Assembly (NCBI GenBank): GCA_965247915.1
Contig: OZ252048.1
Location: 3,348,001 to 3,412,000, forward strand
DNA: 64,000 nucleotides
Source: JAKZRT01 sp965247915
Lineage (GTDB): Bacteria > Pseudomonadota > Alphaproteobacteria > Rhodobacterales > Rhodobacteraceae
Reading direction: 5' to 3'
The position numbers were made by a program, and so were the translations under genes. The notes under the pieces are model-generated. The model searched no databases. It saw only the letters and a list, made by a program, of their open reading frames with translations, and had not been told where the DNA came from. Positions 9,439-17,239 of this stretch are shown piece after piece; the stretch's first letter is position 1, and each line of letters starts with the position of its first letter.

Positions 9439-9509
9439 ATCGCGACCACTCGTTTCCAACGCATTGCGACCACCTATTCCGATTGATCGCGACCAGTGTG
9501 GCGCGGATG
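9439..9509. repeat. Three tandem imperfect repeats of 23-24 bp at an IS21 end
   Basis: Units start at 9439, 9463 and 9486. Each begins with AT[CT]GCGACCA, with diverging tails. Regular spacing of two helical turns and location beside istB fit transposase-binding sites of an IS21 terminus. Confidence 0.55.
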
Positions 9510-9560
9510 CATGAGGGCGCCGTTGGATGGATTTGTTGATGTCAGTATTGGCGGGCCTCA

Positions 9561-10346
9561 TCAAGCATGGGGATGGTCCTTCAGGTCGGCGACCGGCAGC
9601 GCCGTTTCCGTCTCACCAGCCTGGATCTTGCGCATTGACGGGCCGTCGAGCGCGAGCCGGTAGACGTTGTGAACGATGCGATCGAGGATGGCGTCGGCGA
9701 AAGTGGGCCCACCGATGACCTAGTGCCACGTGTCGGTCGGCAGCTGGCTGGTGATGAGTGTCGAGCCCTGGCCGTAATGATCCTCGACGATCTCCATCAG
9801 ATCGCGCCGCTGACCGGCGGTGAGTCGATCCGGACCCCAGTCGTCGAGGACCAAGAGATCGGCCTTGACCAGGGTGCGGAACAGGCGCGCGAAGCGGCCA
9901 TCGTCGTGGGCAAGCTCGAGGTCGGCGAACAGCCGCGGCACGCGGGCGTAGTGCACGATGTAACCGTCGCGGCACGCCTTGTGGGTCAGCGCGCATGACA
10001 ACCATGACTTGCCGACGCCGCACGGCCCGGTGACGAGCAGGTTGCGGTGCTCGGCGATCCAGCGGCCGGCGGCGAGCTGCTGGAACAGCGCCTTGTCGAG
10101 CCGGCGCGGCGTTCGGTAGTCGACGTCCTCGATCGACGCCTGACCGTGACGCAGCCTGGCGCTGCGCAGCCGGCTGTGGAAGCGCTTGGTGTTGCGGGTT
10201 GCCGCCTCGTGGTCGAGCAGCAGCGCCAGCCATTCGGCGTGAGCCAGATCGGCCGCATTATCCTGAGCCTGGAGCTCGACGAAGGCGTCGGCCATGCCGT
10301 CGAGCTTGAGCGCTATGAGCTGGTCGGTGGTGGGATGGGTCAGCAT
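9561..10346 (-). pseudogene. istB: IS21-family helper ATPase IstB with an internal stop codon
   Basis: IstB is the DnaA/DnaC-like AAA+ ATPase that helps the IstA transposase choose and bind target DNA. The start is taken at the codon for MLTHPTTDQL (10346), after GAGGAG. Walker A GPCGVGKS is at residues 107-114, and Walker B LLVLDDWG follows. The frame meets TAG at 9720-9722, where the family has WHEVIG, and then continues in the same frame as VIGGPTFADAILDRIVHN to the natural stop at 9561. A single GAG to TAG change would explain it. Without it the protein would have 261 aa, the usual length. Confidence 0.8.
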
Positions 10347-10382
10347 TGCGTGTCTTCTCCTCAGTGGAAGTAACCGGGTCAC

Positions 10383-10725
10383 CGATTTTGTCGTGCGCTA
10401 TCGCCGGTCCGTCCGTGGCGGCACCATGTCGAGGGCCGACAAGCCGCGGATGAAACGGTCCATGTCATGGTCGCAACCGTCGTCATGATGTTCCTGGATT
10501 CTCCGGCAAGTCAGGCGGTAAGTTCTGAGCAGTAACGGCCCCGCAGAGCGGCTGCGCCGATTTGCCCGGCAGCACCACATCCGGGTGCGTTCCCTCACTC
10601 AACCTGCGGTTTTTCCTCTTTGGGCAAAGCGGCCGAGGTTCTATCGCGCGACGAACCCCTCGGACCGACGGTTTAATGACGCTGTAGGAAACCGTGCAGT
10701 TGCGGCGAAGGGCGGCTCTGTCCGG
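10383..10725. other. Interval without a recognised gene, between istB and the IS1182 element
   Basis: This is where istA would be expected upstream of istB, but no IstA domain can be read in any frame. The IS1182 insertion begins at 10726, so the istA end of the IS21 element seems to have been lost or replaced. No tRNA or convincing promoter was seen. Confidence 0.4.
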
Positions 10726-12260
10726 ATTCTGTTGAAAAACAACGTGTTGCAGGTGCAGAAAGTGGCCGTTGTATGTGAGCCCGAACACCTTTCTGGTCAG
10801 GCTGTTCGCGGTTTCTGCGGTGCAGGAAAGATCTTGGCCAGTTTCCGAAGGTTCTGGGCGGTGGCAGCGAGGAGGAATTCATCGTTTGCGCCGCATGGGC
10901 CGCGTAATCGGAGCCGTCCAAGGCCAAGAATGCGTTTGAGGTGAGCAAACAGCATCTCGACTTTTTTCCGCAGCTTCATCGAGATTTCATATTGCCTGGT
11001 TTTTGCGATGTCTCGGGCAACTTGTCTGGCATCTTCGTGTTCTTCGCGGGTGATGGATCGGGCATCCATGTTGGGACAGCAGCGCGCCTTGGACGGGCAA
11101 CTTTGGCAAGTCAGTTTCAGCGCGCGATACTTGGCAGTGCCTTTGTCGGACGGGCCACGCTTGGGGTCTGAGTAGTTGCGGCGGAACTGCTTCAACGCCT
11201 GTCCCTCGGGACAGATGTACTGGTCGTTCTCAGCGTCCCATTCAAAATCGGCTCGTGTCCAGGTGCCATCGGTTCGGCCAGCTTTGTCGATTACCGGGAT
11301 ATGCGGAGCGATGCCGCGATCCACCAACCATCCAAGCATGGGGCCTGAACCATAAGCCGTGTCAGCAATGATGCGCTCTGGATGCAGGCCAAACCCTTCT
11401 TTGACCCGATCCAGCATTGTACGCACAGACCCGACCTCCGCCTGTCGGATTGATCGTGTGGCTTCCACGTCCACGATGACACCGTGATCAGTATCGATCA
11501 GATAATTGGTTGAATAGGCAAAGAACGCAGGACCTTTGCGGGCCGCTGTCCATTGACTGGATGGGTCGGAGTGAGACGTGAACTTCGGTTCAACGGTCGT
11601 CGCCGCGCCAAAGGCCGCGTCATCCAGAACGTCGAGATATTCCCGCACCGCACGAGGTGCGTCATCGGGGTCAATCGTGCTGTGATCCCAATCTTCTTTG
11701 GCGGTGGAGTTCTGTTTATTTGCGTCGGCCTCAATGAGACTGGCATCCGCCGCAAAGCGCTGGCCACTGACCAGCCCCTCGGCAATGCAACGCGCCACGA
11801 CCGTCTCAAAGAGATGACGCAGCAGGTCACTGTCACGGAAACGGCCATGCCGGTTCTTTGAGAATGTCGAGTGGTCAGGCACCTGATCTGTCAGGTCCAG
11901 GCGGCAAAACCAGCGATACGCCAGATTGAGATGCACTTCCTCGCACAGCCTCCGCTCCGAGCGGATGCCCAGGCAGTAGCCCACCAGCAGCATGCGGATC
12001 AGCAGCTCAGGATCAATCGAAGGGCGGCCGGTTGAGCTGTAAAATGGCGCGAGATGCTGGCGGATGCAGGACAGATCGACGAAGCGATCAATCGACCGCA
12101 GCAGATGATCTTGCGGGACGTGGTCTTCTATCGAGAAGTCATAGAAAAGCGCGCTCTGTGCCTCTTGCTTCGGTCCCAACATCGCCGCCAATCCCCCGCA
12201 TCAATGCAGAGATTGAATCAGCGAGACGATCTAAAATCAAGAAGACTTTTTCAACAGAAT
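10726..12260 (-). mobile_element. Complete IS1182-family insertion sequence (1535 bp)
   Basis: The element is delimited by perfect 14-bp inverted repeats, ATTCTGTTGAAAAA at 10726-10739 and its complement at 12247-12260. It contains one transposase gene on the minus strand. No target duplication is evident beside the repeats (CCGG on the left, AGGC on the right). It separates the IS21 remnant from the phage-type gene whose stop codon lies only 10 bp beyond the right end. Confidence 0.85.
10797..12191 (-). CDS. IS1182-family transposase
   Basis: A DDE transposase of 464 aa, apparently intact. The N-terminal DUF772-type domain (RPSIDPELLIRMLLVGYCLG) is followed by the catalytic DDE region (FAADASLIEADA, then IIADTAYGSGP). 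A zinc-ligand-like segment, LTCQSCPSKARCCPN, precedes the C-terminal helix KKVEMLFAHLKRILGLGRLR that holds the last acidic residue. It lies inside perfect 14-bp terminal repeats, which supports recent activity. Confidence 0.9.
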   Translation of the reverse strand: MAAMLGPKQEAQSALFYDFSIEDHVPQDHLLRSIDRFVDLSCIRQHLAPFYSSTGRPSIDPELLIRMLLVGYCLGIRSERRLCEEVHLNLAYRWFCRLDLTDQVPDHSTFSKNRHGRFRDSDLLRHLFETVVARCIAEGLVSGQRFAADASLIEADANKQNSTAKEDWDHSTIDPDDAPRAVREYLDVLDDAAFGAATTVEPKFTSHSDPSSQWTAARKGPAFFAYSTNYLIDTDHGVIVDVEATRSIRQAEVGSVRTMLDRVKEGFGLHPERIIADTAYGSGPMLGWLVDRGIAPHIPVIDKAGRTDGTWTRADFEWDAENDQYICPEGQALKQFRRNYSDPKRGPSDKGTAKYRALKLTCQSCPSKARCCPNMDARSITREEHEDARQVARDIAKTRQYEISMKLRKKVEMLFAHLKRILGLGRLRLRGPCGANDEFLLAATAQNLRKLAKIFPAPQKPRTA

Positions 12261-12269
12261 AGGCCGTTT

Positions 12270-13037
12270 TTACTCCTCTAGCCTCGCCAATTCAGCGGCC
12301 GATGTTGACCCCTGCGGACTCGGGTAACCTTTCAGATCCAGCATCTTCTGGATCATGTCGACGATCTTTTTGGACTGTGCCATGTCGGCCTCCAGAAACG
12401 CGCGGTGATCATCGTCCTTTTCGCCTTGCAACTCACCTCGCAGGAACTCAACCTCTGCCTTGAAGTCATCCAACTTCAGGACCCATTCGTCGAGTTCGGC
12501 CTTTTCGTCTTTGGTCACTGGACCTTCGATCCAGGCATTGCCAGTGTTCATGTCGATCTTGACTTGGTCTGGGTGGGGCAAGGGAGGTGGCAGATCTTGG
12601 ATGTCTAGGCGTTGGCGCCGATCAAGCTCACGATCCCATTCGATCTTGTAGTCCATCGCGGTGTTGAGCCACGCGTCGGCGAGTTGCTTGTTCTGCCGCT
12701 CCGTGGTCGACAACATTTCGGCAAACAGACGCTGGGCACGATGCTGACCCTTGGCCGCGTTCACGGCCAATGCGCGCACAACTGCCTGCGCCATTGGCAT
12801 TGACAAATTTCGGTTCCCATCGCGCACCGAGATGTCACGATAGGCCTCATCCAGAATGATATCCTTCAGCCGCTCCTCGTTCAGTGCCGGTCGTTTGTTC
12901 TTGGCACCCTTTGGCCGGCCTCTCGGATTACCTGATTTGCCGGGGCTGAACTGGGTTTGCTTTGGTGGTTTTCCGTAGCCGACGTCATAGGGCGCATCGG
13001 GCCTGATTGCCGGCAGCCCTGCCTTACGGTTGCTCAT
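12270..13037 (-). CDS. DUF5681 phage-type protein
   Basis: A 255-aa protein. The N-terminal DUF5681 signature is visible: a VGYGKPP segment, then FSPGKSGNPRGRPKGAKN, then the LNEERLKDIILDEAYR helix. DUF5681 genes usually sit in phage packaging or plasmid regions near terminase or methyltransferase genes; the molecular role is not established. The rest is helical and charged. The start at 13037 is chosen because its ATG overlaps the stop of the methyltransferase gene (ATGA), giving a coupled pair. The stop lies 10 bp from the IS1182 end, so anything that once followed is gone. Confidence 0.7.
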   Translation of the reverse strand: MSNRKAGLPAIRPDAPYDVGYGKPPKQTQFSPGKSGNPRGRPKGAKNKRPALNEERLKDIILDEAYRDISVRDGNRNLSMPMAQAVVRALAVNAAKGQHRAQRLFAEMLSTTERQNKQLADAWLNTAMDYKIEWDRELDRRQRLDIQDLPPPLPHPDQVKIDMNTGNAWIEGPVTKDEKAELDEWVLKLDDFKAEVEFLRGELQGEKDDDHRAFLEADMAQSKKIVDMIQKMLDLKGYPSPQGSTSAAELARLEE

Positions 13038-14338
13038 TCGGCTGCCTCCAGCATCTGGTTCGGGCCTGGTGCCCAGCCACAAATCAACTGCTCGGCGTCA
13101 TCCTTGGCATAGACCTCCCACCGCGCAATGATCCGGTCACAATAAATCGGATCCAGCTCGCAGAGATATCCGCGTCGGCCCGTCTTCTCAGCGGCGATCA
13201 ATGTCGACCCCGAACCGCCGAACAAGTCGAGCACAATCTCGCCGCGGCCGGATACATCCCGGATCGCGTCGGCAATCATCCGCACGGGCTTGACCGTGGG
13301 GTGCAATGCAAGCTCGTCCATGCGGCCAGCCCGCATGGTGTTGACGCCCTTGTACTGCCACACGTTGGTCCGGTAGCGCCCGTGCTGACCCAGCTCAAAC
13401 GTGTTGATGTGGGGCGCCCTGCCCTTTTTGAAAACGAAGATCAGCTCATGGCGAGACCGATAGAACGTGCCCATCCCGCCATTGTCCTTGACCCAGACGA
13501 TCAGGTTCTTGAACTGGTCATAAGTCTCCTGTCCGGCCGCCATCATCTGATCCATATGCCGCCAGTCCATGCAGAGGAAGTGAATGGAGCCATCGACGCT
13601 GTGATTGGCCAGGTTGGCAAACGCCGTTTTCAGGAAGTCGGTGAACTCCTCAGCACTCATTTCACCCGACGCCATGGCAAATTCCCGGTGCTGTGTTTTG
13701 CCGGAATTGCCGACATGGCCGTCGATCGGCACGTTGTAGGGCGGATCGCTGAAGACCATCCGCGCCGCCTTGCCGTCCATCAGGCATTCCACAACACCCG
13801 CATCGAGCGCGTCCCCGCAGATCAGCCGGTGGACCCCAAGTTGCCAGATATCGCCGGGCTGAACTCGCACCGCAACGCTGTCCGGAACGGCGTCGTCTGC
13901 TGGATCGCCCGGCTCTTCCGGTGCAACTGCCTGTAGAACACCGTCAATCTCGGGTATGGAGAAGCCAGTCAGCGAGACGTCAAAGTCGAGATCGGCGGAC
14001 AGGAGTGCACCCAGTTCGCCTGCCAGCAAATCCTCGTCCCAGCCCGCGTTTAGCGCCAGCTTGTTGTCGGCCAGAACATAGGCGCGTTTTTCCTCGGACG
14101 TCATGTGATCAAGTTGGACGCAGGGCACCTGCCCCATACCACTCAACTTCGCCGCCTCAACACGGCCGTGGCCGGCCAGGATCGTCCGGTGCTCATCAAT
14201 CAGCACCGGGTTTGTGAACCCGAATGCCTCGATGCTATTGGCAATCTGCCGGATCTGTTTCTTCGAATGGGTCCGGGCGTTTGTTGCCCAAGGTTTAAGA
14301 TCGCGCAGCGCGATCTGCTGAATGTCATGTTGGGCCAA
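13034..14338 (-). CDS. ParB-like domain fused to an N4/N6 DNA methyltransferase
   Basis: A 434-aa phage-type orphan methyltransferase. Residues 5-110 form a ParB/Srx nuclease-like domain (LKPWATNARTHS and later ILAGHGRVEAAK). The catalytic motif DPPYN is at 198-202. The S-adenosylmethionine motif FGGSGS is at 373-378, downstream of it, which is the beta-class order used for N6-adenine or N4-cytosine methylation. No restriction endonuclease is adjacent, so the likely role is self-modification or regulation in a phage-type element rather than a restriction system. It is coupled to the DUF5681 gene and diverges from the XRE/ImmA pair with a 137-bp gap. Confidence 0.85.
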   Translation of the reverse strand: MAQHDIQQIALRDLKPWATNARTHSKKQIRQIANSIEAFGFTNPVLIDEHRTILAGHGRVEAAKLSGMGQVPCVQLDHMTSEEKRAYVLADNKLALNAGWDEDLLAGELGALLSADLDFDVSLTGFSIPEIDGVLQAVAPEEPGDPADDAVPDSVAVRVQPGDIWQLGVHRLICGDALDAGVVECLMDGKAARMVFSDPPYNVPIDGHVGNSGKTQHREFAMASGEMSAEEFTDFLKTAFANLANHSVDGSIHFLCMDWRHMDQMMAAGQETYDQFKNLIVWVKDNGGMGTFYRSRHELIFVFKKGRAPHINTFELGQHGRYRTNVWQYKGVNTMRAGRMDELALHPTVKPVRMIADAIRDVSGRGEIVLDLFGGSGSTLIAAEKTGRRGYLCELDPIYCDRIIARWEVYAKDDAEQLICGWAPGPNQMLEAAE

Positions 14339-14475
14339 TTCCTGGCTCCTTTTCCAATAGCAGCTCGACGGGTGCGAATCGCTGCACCTGCCCTCACCGT
14401 CTGATTTATCTTACTGTTGGCATTTCGTCAAGTATGGGTATATGGTTCCGTTCAACAAATCATACGGAGGAAGAT

Positions 14476-14805
14476 ATGCAACTTAGCGAACGACTGTTCA
14501 GTCTAAGGCACAAGAGCGGCGAGTCACTGCAGGAGATTGCGGATGCGGTTGGCGTATCCAAAGCCCATGTCTGGGAGCTAGAGAAAGGCCGAAGCTCCAA
14601 TCCCTCCTTTGACCTGGTGCGCAAGTTGGCAGAACATTTCTCAGTAAGCCTGAATGTGTTGACCGGCGACGTGCAGGAGCCGGAGCCCGAGGCCATGCAG
14701 GTCGAACGCATCCACCGAGGGCTTGACGCGCTAAGCGATCGCGATCGCGACGTTGTCGAAGACATGATCCGACTAATGAAAACAAAACCGCCTGAGAAGG
14801 GCTGA
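14476..14805 (+). CDS. XRE-family transcriptional regulator
   Basis: A 109-aa DNA-binding protein with an HTH_3 domain at about residues 5-60 (LQEIADAVGVSKAHVWELEKGRSSNPS), plus a short acidic tail. ATG 14476 follows GGAGG at 14467-14471. It is immediately followed by an ImmA-type peptidase gene, the usual arrangement for a phage or ICE repressor and the protease that cleaves it. It probably represses its own promoter and the divergent methyltransferase operon; this is inferred from the layout. Confidence 0.85.
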   Translation: MQLSERLFSLRHKSGESLQEIADAVGVSKAHVWELEKGRSSNPSFDLVRKLAEHFSVSLNVLTGDVQEPEPEAMQVERIHRGLDALSDRDRDVVEDMIRLMKTKPPEKG

Positions 14806-14809
14806 GCGC

Positions 14810-15670
14810 TTGAAGCTAGAACGTATCAAACTGGCCGATTTCCACGCGCCCAAAAGACTGGCCAGGTTGGTGCATCTTCAGCTTGGCAACGCAGGCTTAC
14901 GTGTGGATGTCGAAGGCATAGCAATGGCGCTGGACATCGAACATCTGAGGCTCGGTGAGTTTGATGGCTTTGAAGGCATGCTCCTGACAGATGCGTTTCG
15001 CAGCCGGGGTGTGATCCTTGCCAACGCCCGCCATGGGCAAAGACGCGCGCGCTTTACCATTGCCCATGAGCTTGGGCATTTCCTGATGGAGCGGCACGTT
15101 CTGACGGACGCATCCGGTTTCCGCTGCCGATCGCAGGATATGCGCGAGACCCGTGAGGGCCGACAAGACCTCAAACAGGAATCGCAGGCGAACCAGTTTG
15201 GCATCGAACTTCTGGCCCCGTCGCGCAAATTCGAGTCCCGCCTGTCCAACGATCCGGATCTAAAAGATGCCGAGCGTGCGCGTGACACATTCGACATCAG
15301 CCTTGAAGCCTCGGTGCGTCGTCTGGTTGACCTTCGTCCTGAAACTCTGGCGGCGGTCTGGTCTCAAAATGGGCGCATTCGCTATTATCACAAGGGGCCG
15401 AACTTTCCCTGGATCAATCGACAACCAGGTAGCGCCATCGTCTCAACAACGCCCGCTTTCAGGGCGGTCTCAAACGGTGAACTTGGACTTACGGGCATCA
15501 CCGAAGCACATCCGATGACCTGGACTGACGCGCCTTACGTAGAACTCTGGGAACAGACCAGGATCGGCCGCGATGGTCACGCGGTGACATTGCTTTGGGC
15601 CGAGCGGCTGGATGACGACGAGGCCGAAACCGATGAAATTGAAGAACTGGGAATACCGCGGTTTCGCTGA
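14810..15670 (+). CDS. ImmA/IrrE family metallo-endopeptidase
   Basis: A 286-aa zinc peptidase with HELGH at residues 86-90. In the ImmR/ImmA systems of mobile elements the peptidase cleaves the XRE repressor when DNA damage or another signal arrives, releasing element genes. A TTG at 14810, preceded by GAGAAGG, is the most plausible start and lies 4 bp after the XRE stop. The C-terminal half contains a WSQNGRIRYY strand segment typical of longer COG2856 members. The XRE/ImmA pair is intact, in contrast to the nearby integrase. Confidence 0.85.
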   Translation: MKLERIKLADFHAPKRLARLVHLQLGNAGLRVDVEGIAMALDIEHLRLGEFDGFEGMLLTDAFRSRGVILANARHGQRRARFTIAHELGHFLMERHVLTDASGFRCRSQDMRETREGRQDLKQESQANQFGIELLAPSRKFESRLSNDPDLKDAERARDTFDISLEASVRRLVDLRPETLAAVWSQNGRIRYYHKGPNFPWINRQPGSAIVSTTPAFRAVSNGELGLTGITEAHPMTWTDAPYVELWEQTRIGRDGHAVTLLWAERLDDDEAETDEIEELGIPRFR

Positions 15671-15990
15671 CACAAGCGCGAAATCTACATTCCCTGCAAG
15701 CCGTAACCAAGTTCCCTAATAGCTGTAGGGAATACCCTGATCAGGTCGGGTGATTTCCCTGTTCCGGCTAGAACAGGGAATTTGCGTACAAGCCACTGAT
15801 ATCCAGTCAGTAATCGGAGCACATATCATGGAATTCGGGCCATTTCGGCAAAAAATTCGCGAAATTCCCTGTAAATTTCCTGTAAACAGCGTATATGAGC
15901 CCCAGACCCGTTAGCCACGGACTACGTGCACTACCACCGCTTGCCTAACTACCTGAAAACACGCAACTAAAAGAGCGATTTTGTTCAGGA
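15671..15990. repeat. Non-coding region rich in TTCCCT repeats, candidate attachment region
   Basis: No gene is seen here. TTCCCT or its complement occurs six times: near 15690, 15712, 15728 (AGGGAA), 15755, 15774 (AGGGAA) and 15864, with a seventh near-copy TTTCCTGT after it. Two inverted pairs are formed, TTCCCTA...TAGGGAA at about 15712-15732 and a 10-bp palindrome at 15755-15780. The region abuts the integrase stop. This repeat type is often found beside tyrosine integrases of proteobacterial elements, so a role as attachment site or recombinase-binding arms is plausible. Confidence 0.45.
15755..15780. repeat. Perfect palindrome with 10-bp arms
   Basis: TTCCCTGTTC and GAACAGGGAA flank a 6-base spacer CGGCTA. 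No T-run follows on either strand, so it is a poor intrinsic terminator; a protein-binding site is more likely. Confidence 0.6.
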
Positions 15991-16954
15991 CTAGATCTTC
16001 TGAACAATTTTCGGGGCGGCTTCGGGCCCGGACAGCACGCGGCGCTTGTCGGCGTCCTTGGTGTAGTGCTCGATTTCCTTCAGACTTTCATGACCAACCC
16101 AAGCGCCGATCTGGTGCGTCGTGGCACCGCGTTCGGCCAGCAAGACGCAGCGGGTGCCGCGCAGGCCGTGGGCGGTTTTCGTCAAAATGCCTGCCGCGCG
16201 CGCGGCCTTAGAGAACCATTGGCTAACCGATTTGGGCGAGCGGCTGGTGCTGTAGAAGGTCGTGATAAAGGTCATGTGCCTTGAGTGCTGGTCCAGGGCT
16301 GCGTGCACCATGTCCAGATCGGCCTTGTCGGCAATCTCAGGCACCGCTCGGCGAAACGGAACCGCCACATCGCCGCCCGTCTTTTGTTGCCGATACGAGA
16401 GCCACCCGTTCTTATCCACCATTCCAGGGCCAAAACGGATGGCGTCTGAGACTCGCGCCCCCGTCCAGTGCAAGAGTTCGAAGGCCAGCCGCTGCATGCT
16501 GTTCAGGGGCCAGTGCGCGCGGAATGTGTCGATTTCGGCCGCCGTCCAGGCGGGGTGGCGTTTGGCCTTTCGGGTCTTGCGCCGATCGACATATTTGCTT
16601 GGGTCTTCTTTGATAAAGCCGCGCTCTTTCGCGAAAATCATCATCGCGCGCCAGGCTTTGCGTCGGCGGTTCGCTTTGTGGGGTGCCAGGTCGCGGAGGT
16701 CATTCTCGATATGATCTTTGCGGATATCGCGTATCAGAACGTCGTTTGCCCCGCGAATGATCAGGTCGCCGTCCCGTTCAAGATTACGCCGGTACGAAGC
16801 GCTCAGCGCGCGGTGGTGGTCGGAAATGCAATAGGCGTGCCATATCGCCAGCAGGCTGCCCTCGCGCGCGGCGTTTTCGGGGGCGATGCTGGCCGCGTTC
16901 GGCTTTGAGGTAGGCGCTCAGGAAATCCGGGTGATTCTCAGGCAGGTCGGGCAT
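15991..16954 (-). pseudogene. Tyrosine recombinase (integrase) with one frameshift
   Basis: A phage integrase of about 320 aa. The intact C-terminal 217 aa carry the catalytic residues: Arg in TGARVSD, Lys in YRQQKTGGD, H-x-x-R in HGLRGTR, His in GHESLKEIEHY and the Tyr nucleophile there. The N-terminus starts at ATG 16954 (MPDLPENHPDFLSAYLKAE). Continuation into the SAM-like core-binding domain (REGSLLAIWHAYCISDH) requires a one-base shift near 16912. Downstream of the shift the frame is open but lacks a good start. It reads away from the Xis stub and towards the TTCCCT repeat region. It may be inactive, or the shift may be a sequencing error. Confidence 0.8.
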
Positions 16955-17018
16955 CCGCGCACCTCTGGCGCGATGATGACGTAATAAATTCCGTCCTGGT
17001 GAAACCGCCTGAGACCCT

Positions 17019-17231
17019 TCAACCGGTGCGCCCCCACTTGCCGTTTTGGTCCGCGCTGTTTTCCCCCTGACACCCGCTTTTCTCCTCCTCATACCGTAAG
17101 GAATCAGCATAAGCGTCGAGATCGTGTCTGTCATGAAGCTTTTTTCCACCCAGTAGGCGGCGGCGAAATCCAAGCCCACGCAGGGTCGTTTCGGATATCG
17201 ATAAAGGGCTTCTCCCTTTGCTTCCGGTCAC
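17019..17231 (-). pseudogene. Excisionase-like (Xis) C-terminal remnant
   Basis: About 70 codons beginning at GTG 17231. The segment ISETTLRGL resembles the recognition helix of a winged-helix excisionase. It is followed by RRLLGGKKLHDRHDLDAYAD, the wing and C-terminal helix seen in excisionases of alphaproteobacterial elements. The normal N-terminal strand and helix are missing: upstream in frame only seven codons remain before a stop, right where the IS1595 element ends. It lies just upstream of the integrase on the same strand, the usual order. Truncation by the insertion sequence is the likely cause. Confidence 0.45.
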
Positions 17232-17239
17232 ACCAGATG

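Larger units (their letters stand above)
9240..10382 (-). mobile_element. IS21-family remnant (istB end)
   Basis: The segment holds istB and the terminal DNA beyond it. The end to the left of istB carries closely spaced repeats at 9439-9509, as in IS21 elements, where several transposase-binding repeats lie at each end. No istA is found on the other side: after about 350 bp the IS1182 element begins. The boundaries are approximate. Lacking istA and with a stop in istB, the element should not move by itself. Confidence 0.6.

Noticed and set aside
9439..9509. Tandem repeats considered as CRISPR or as a plasmid iteron origin
   Set aside because: Repeats of 23-24 bp without spacers beside istB fit an IS21 end; no replication gene is near.
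15755..15780. Palindrome considered as an intrinsic terminator of the ImmA gene
   Set aside because: No T-run follows and the same motif recurs in the region, so recombinase or regulator binding is more likely.
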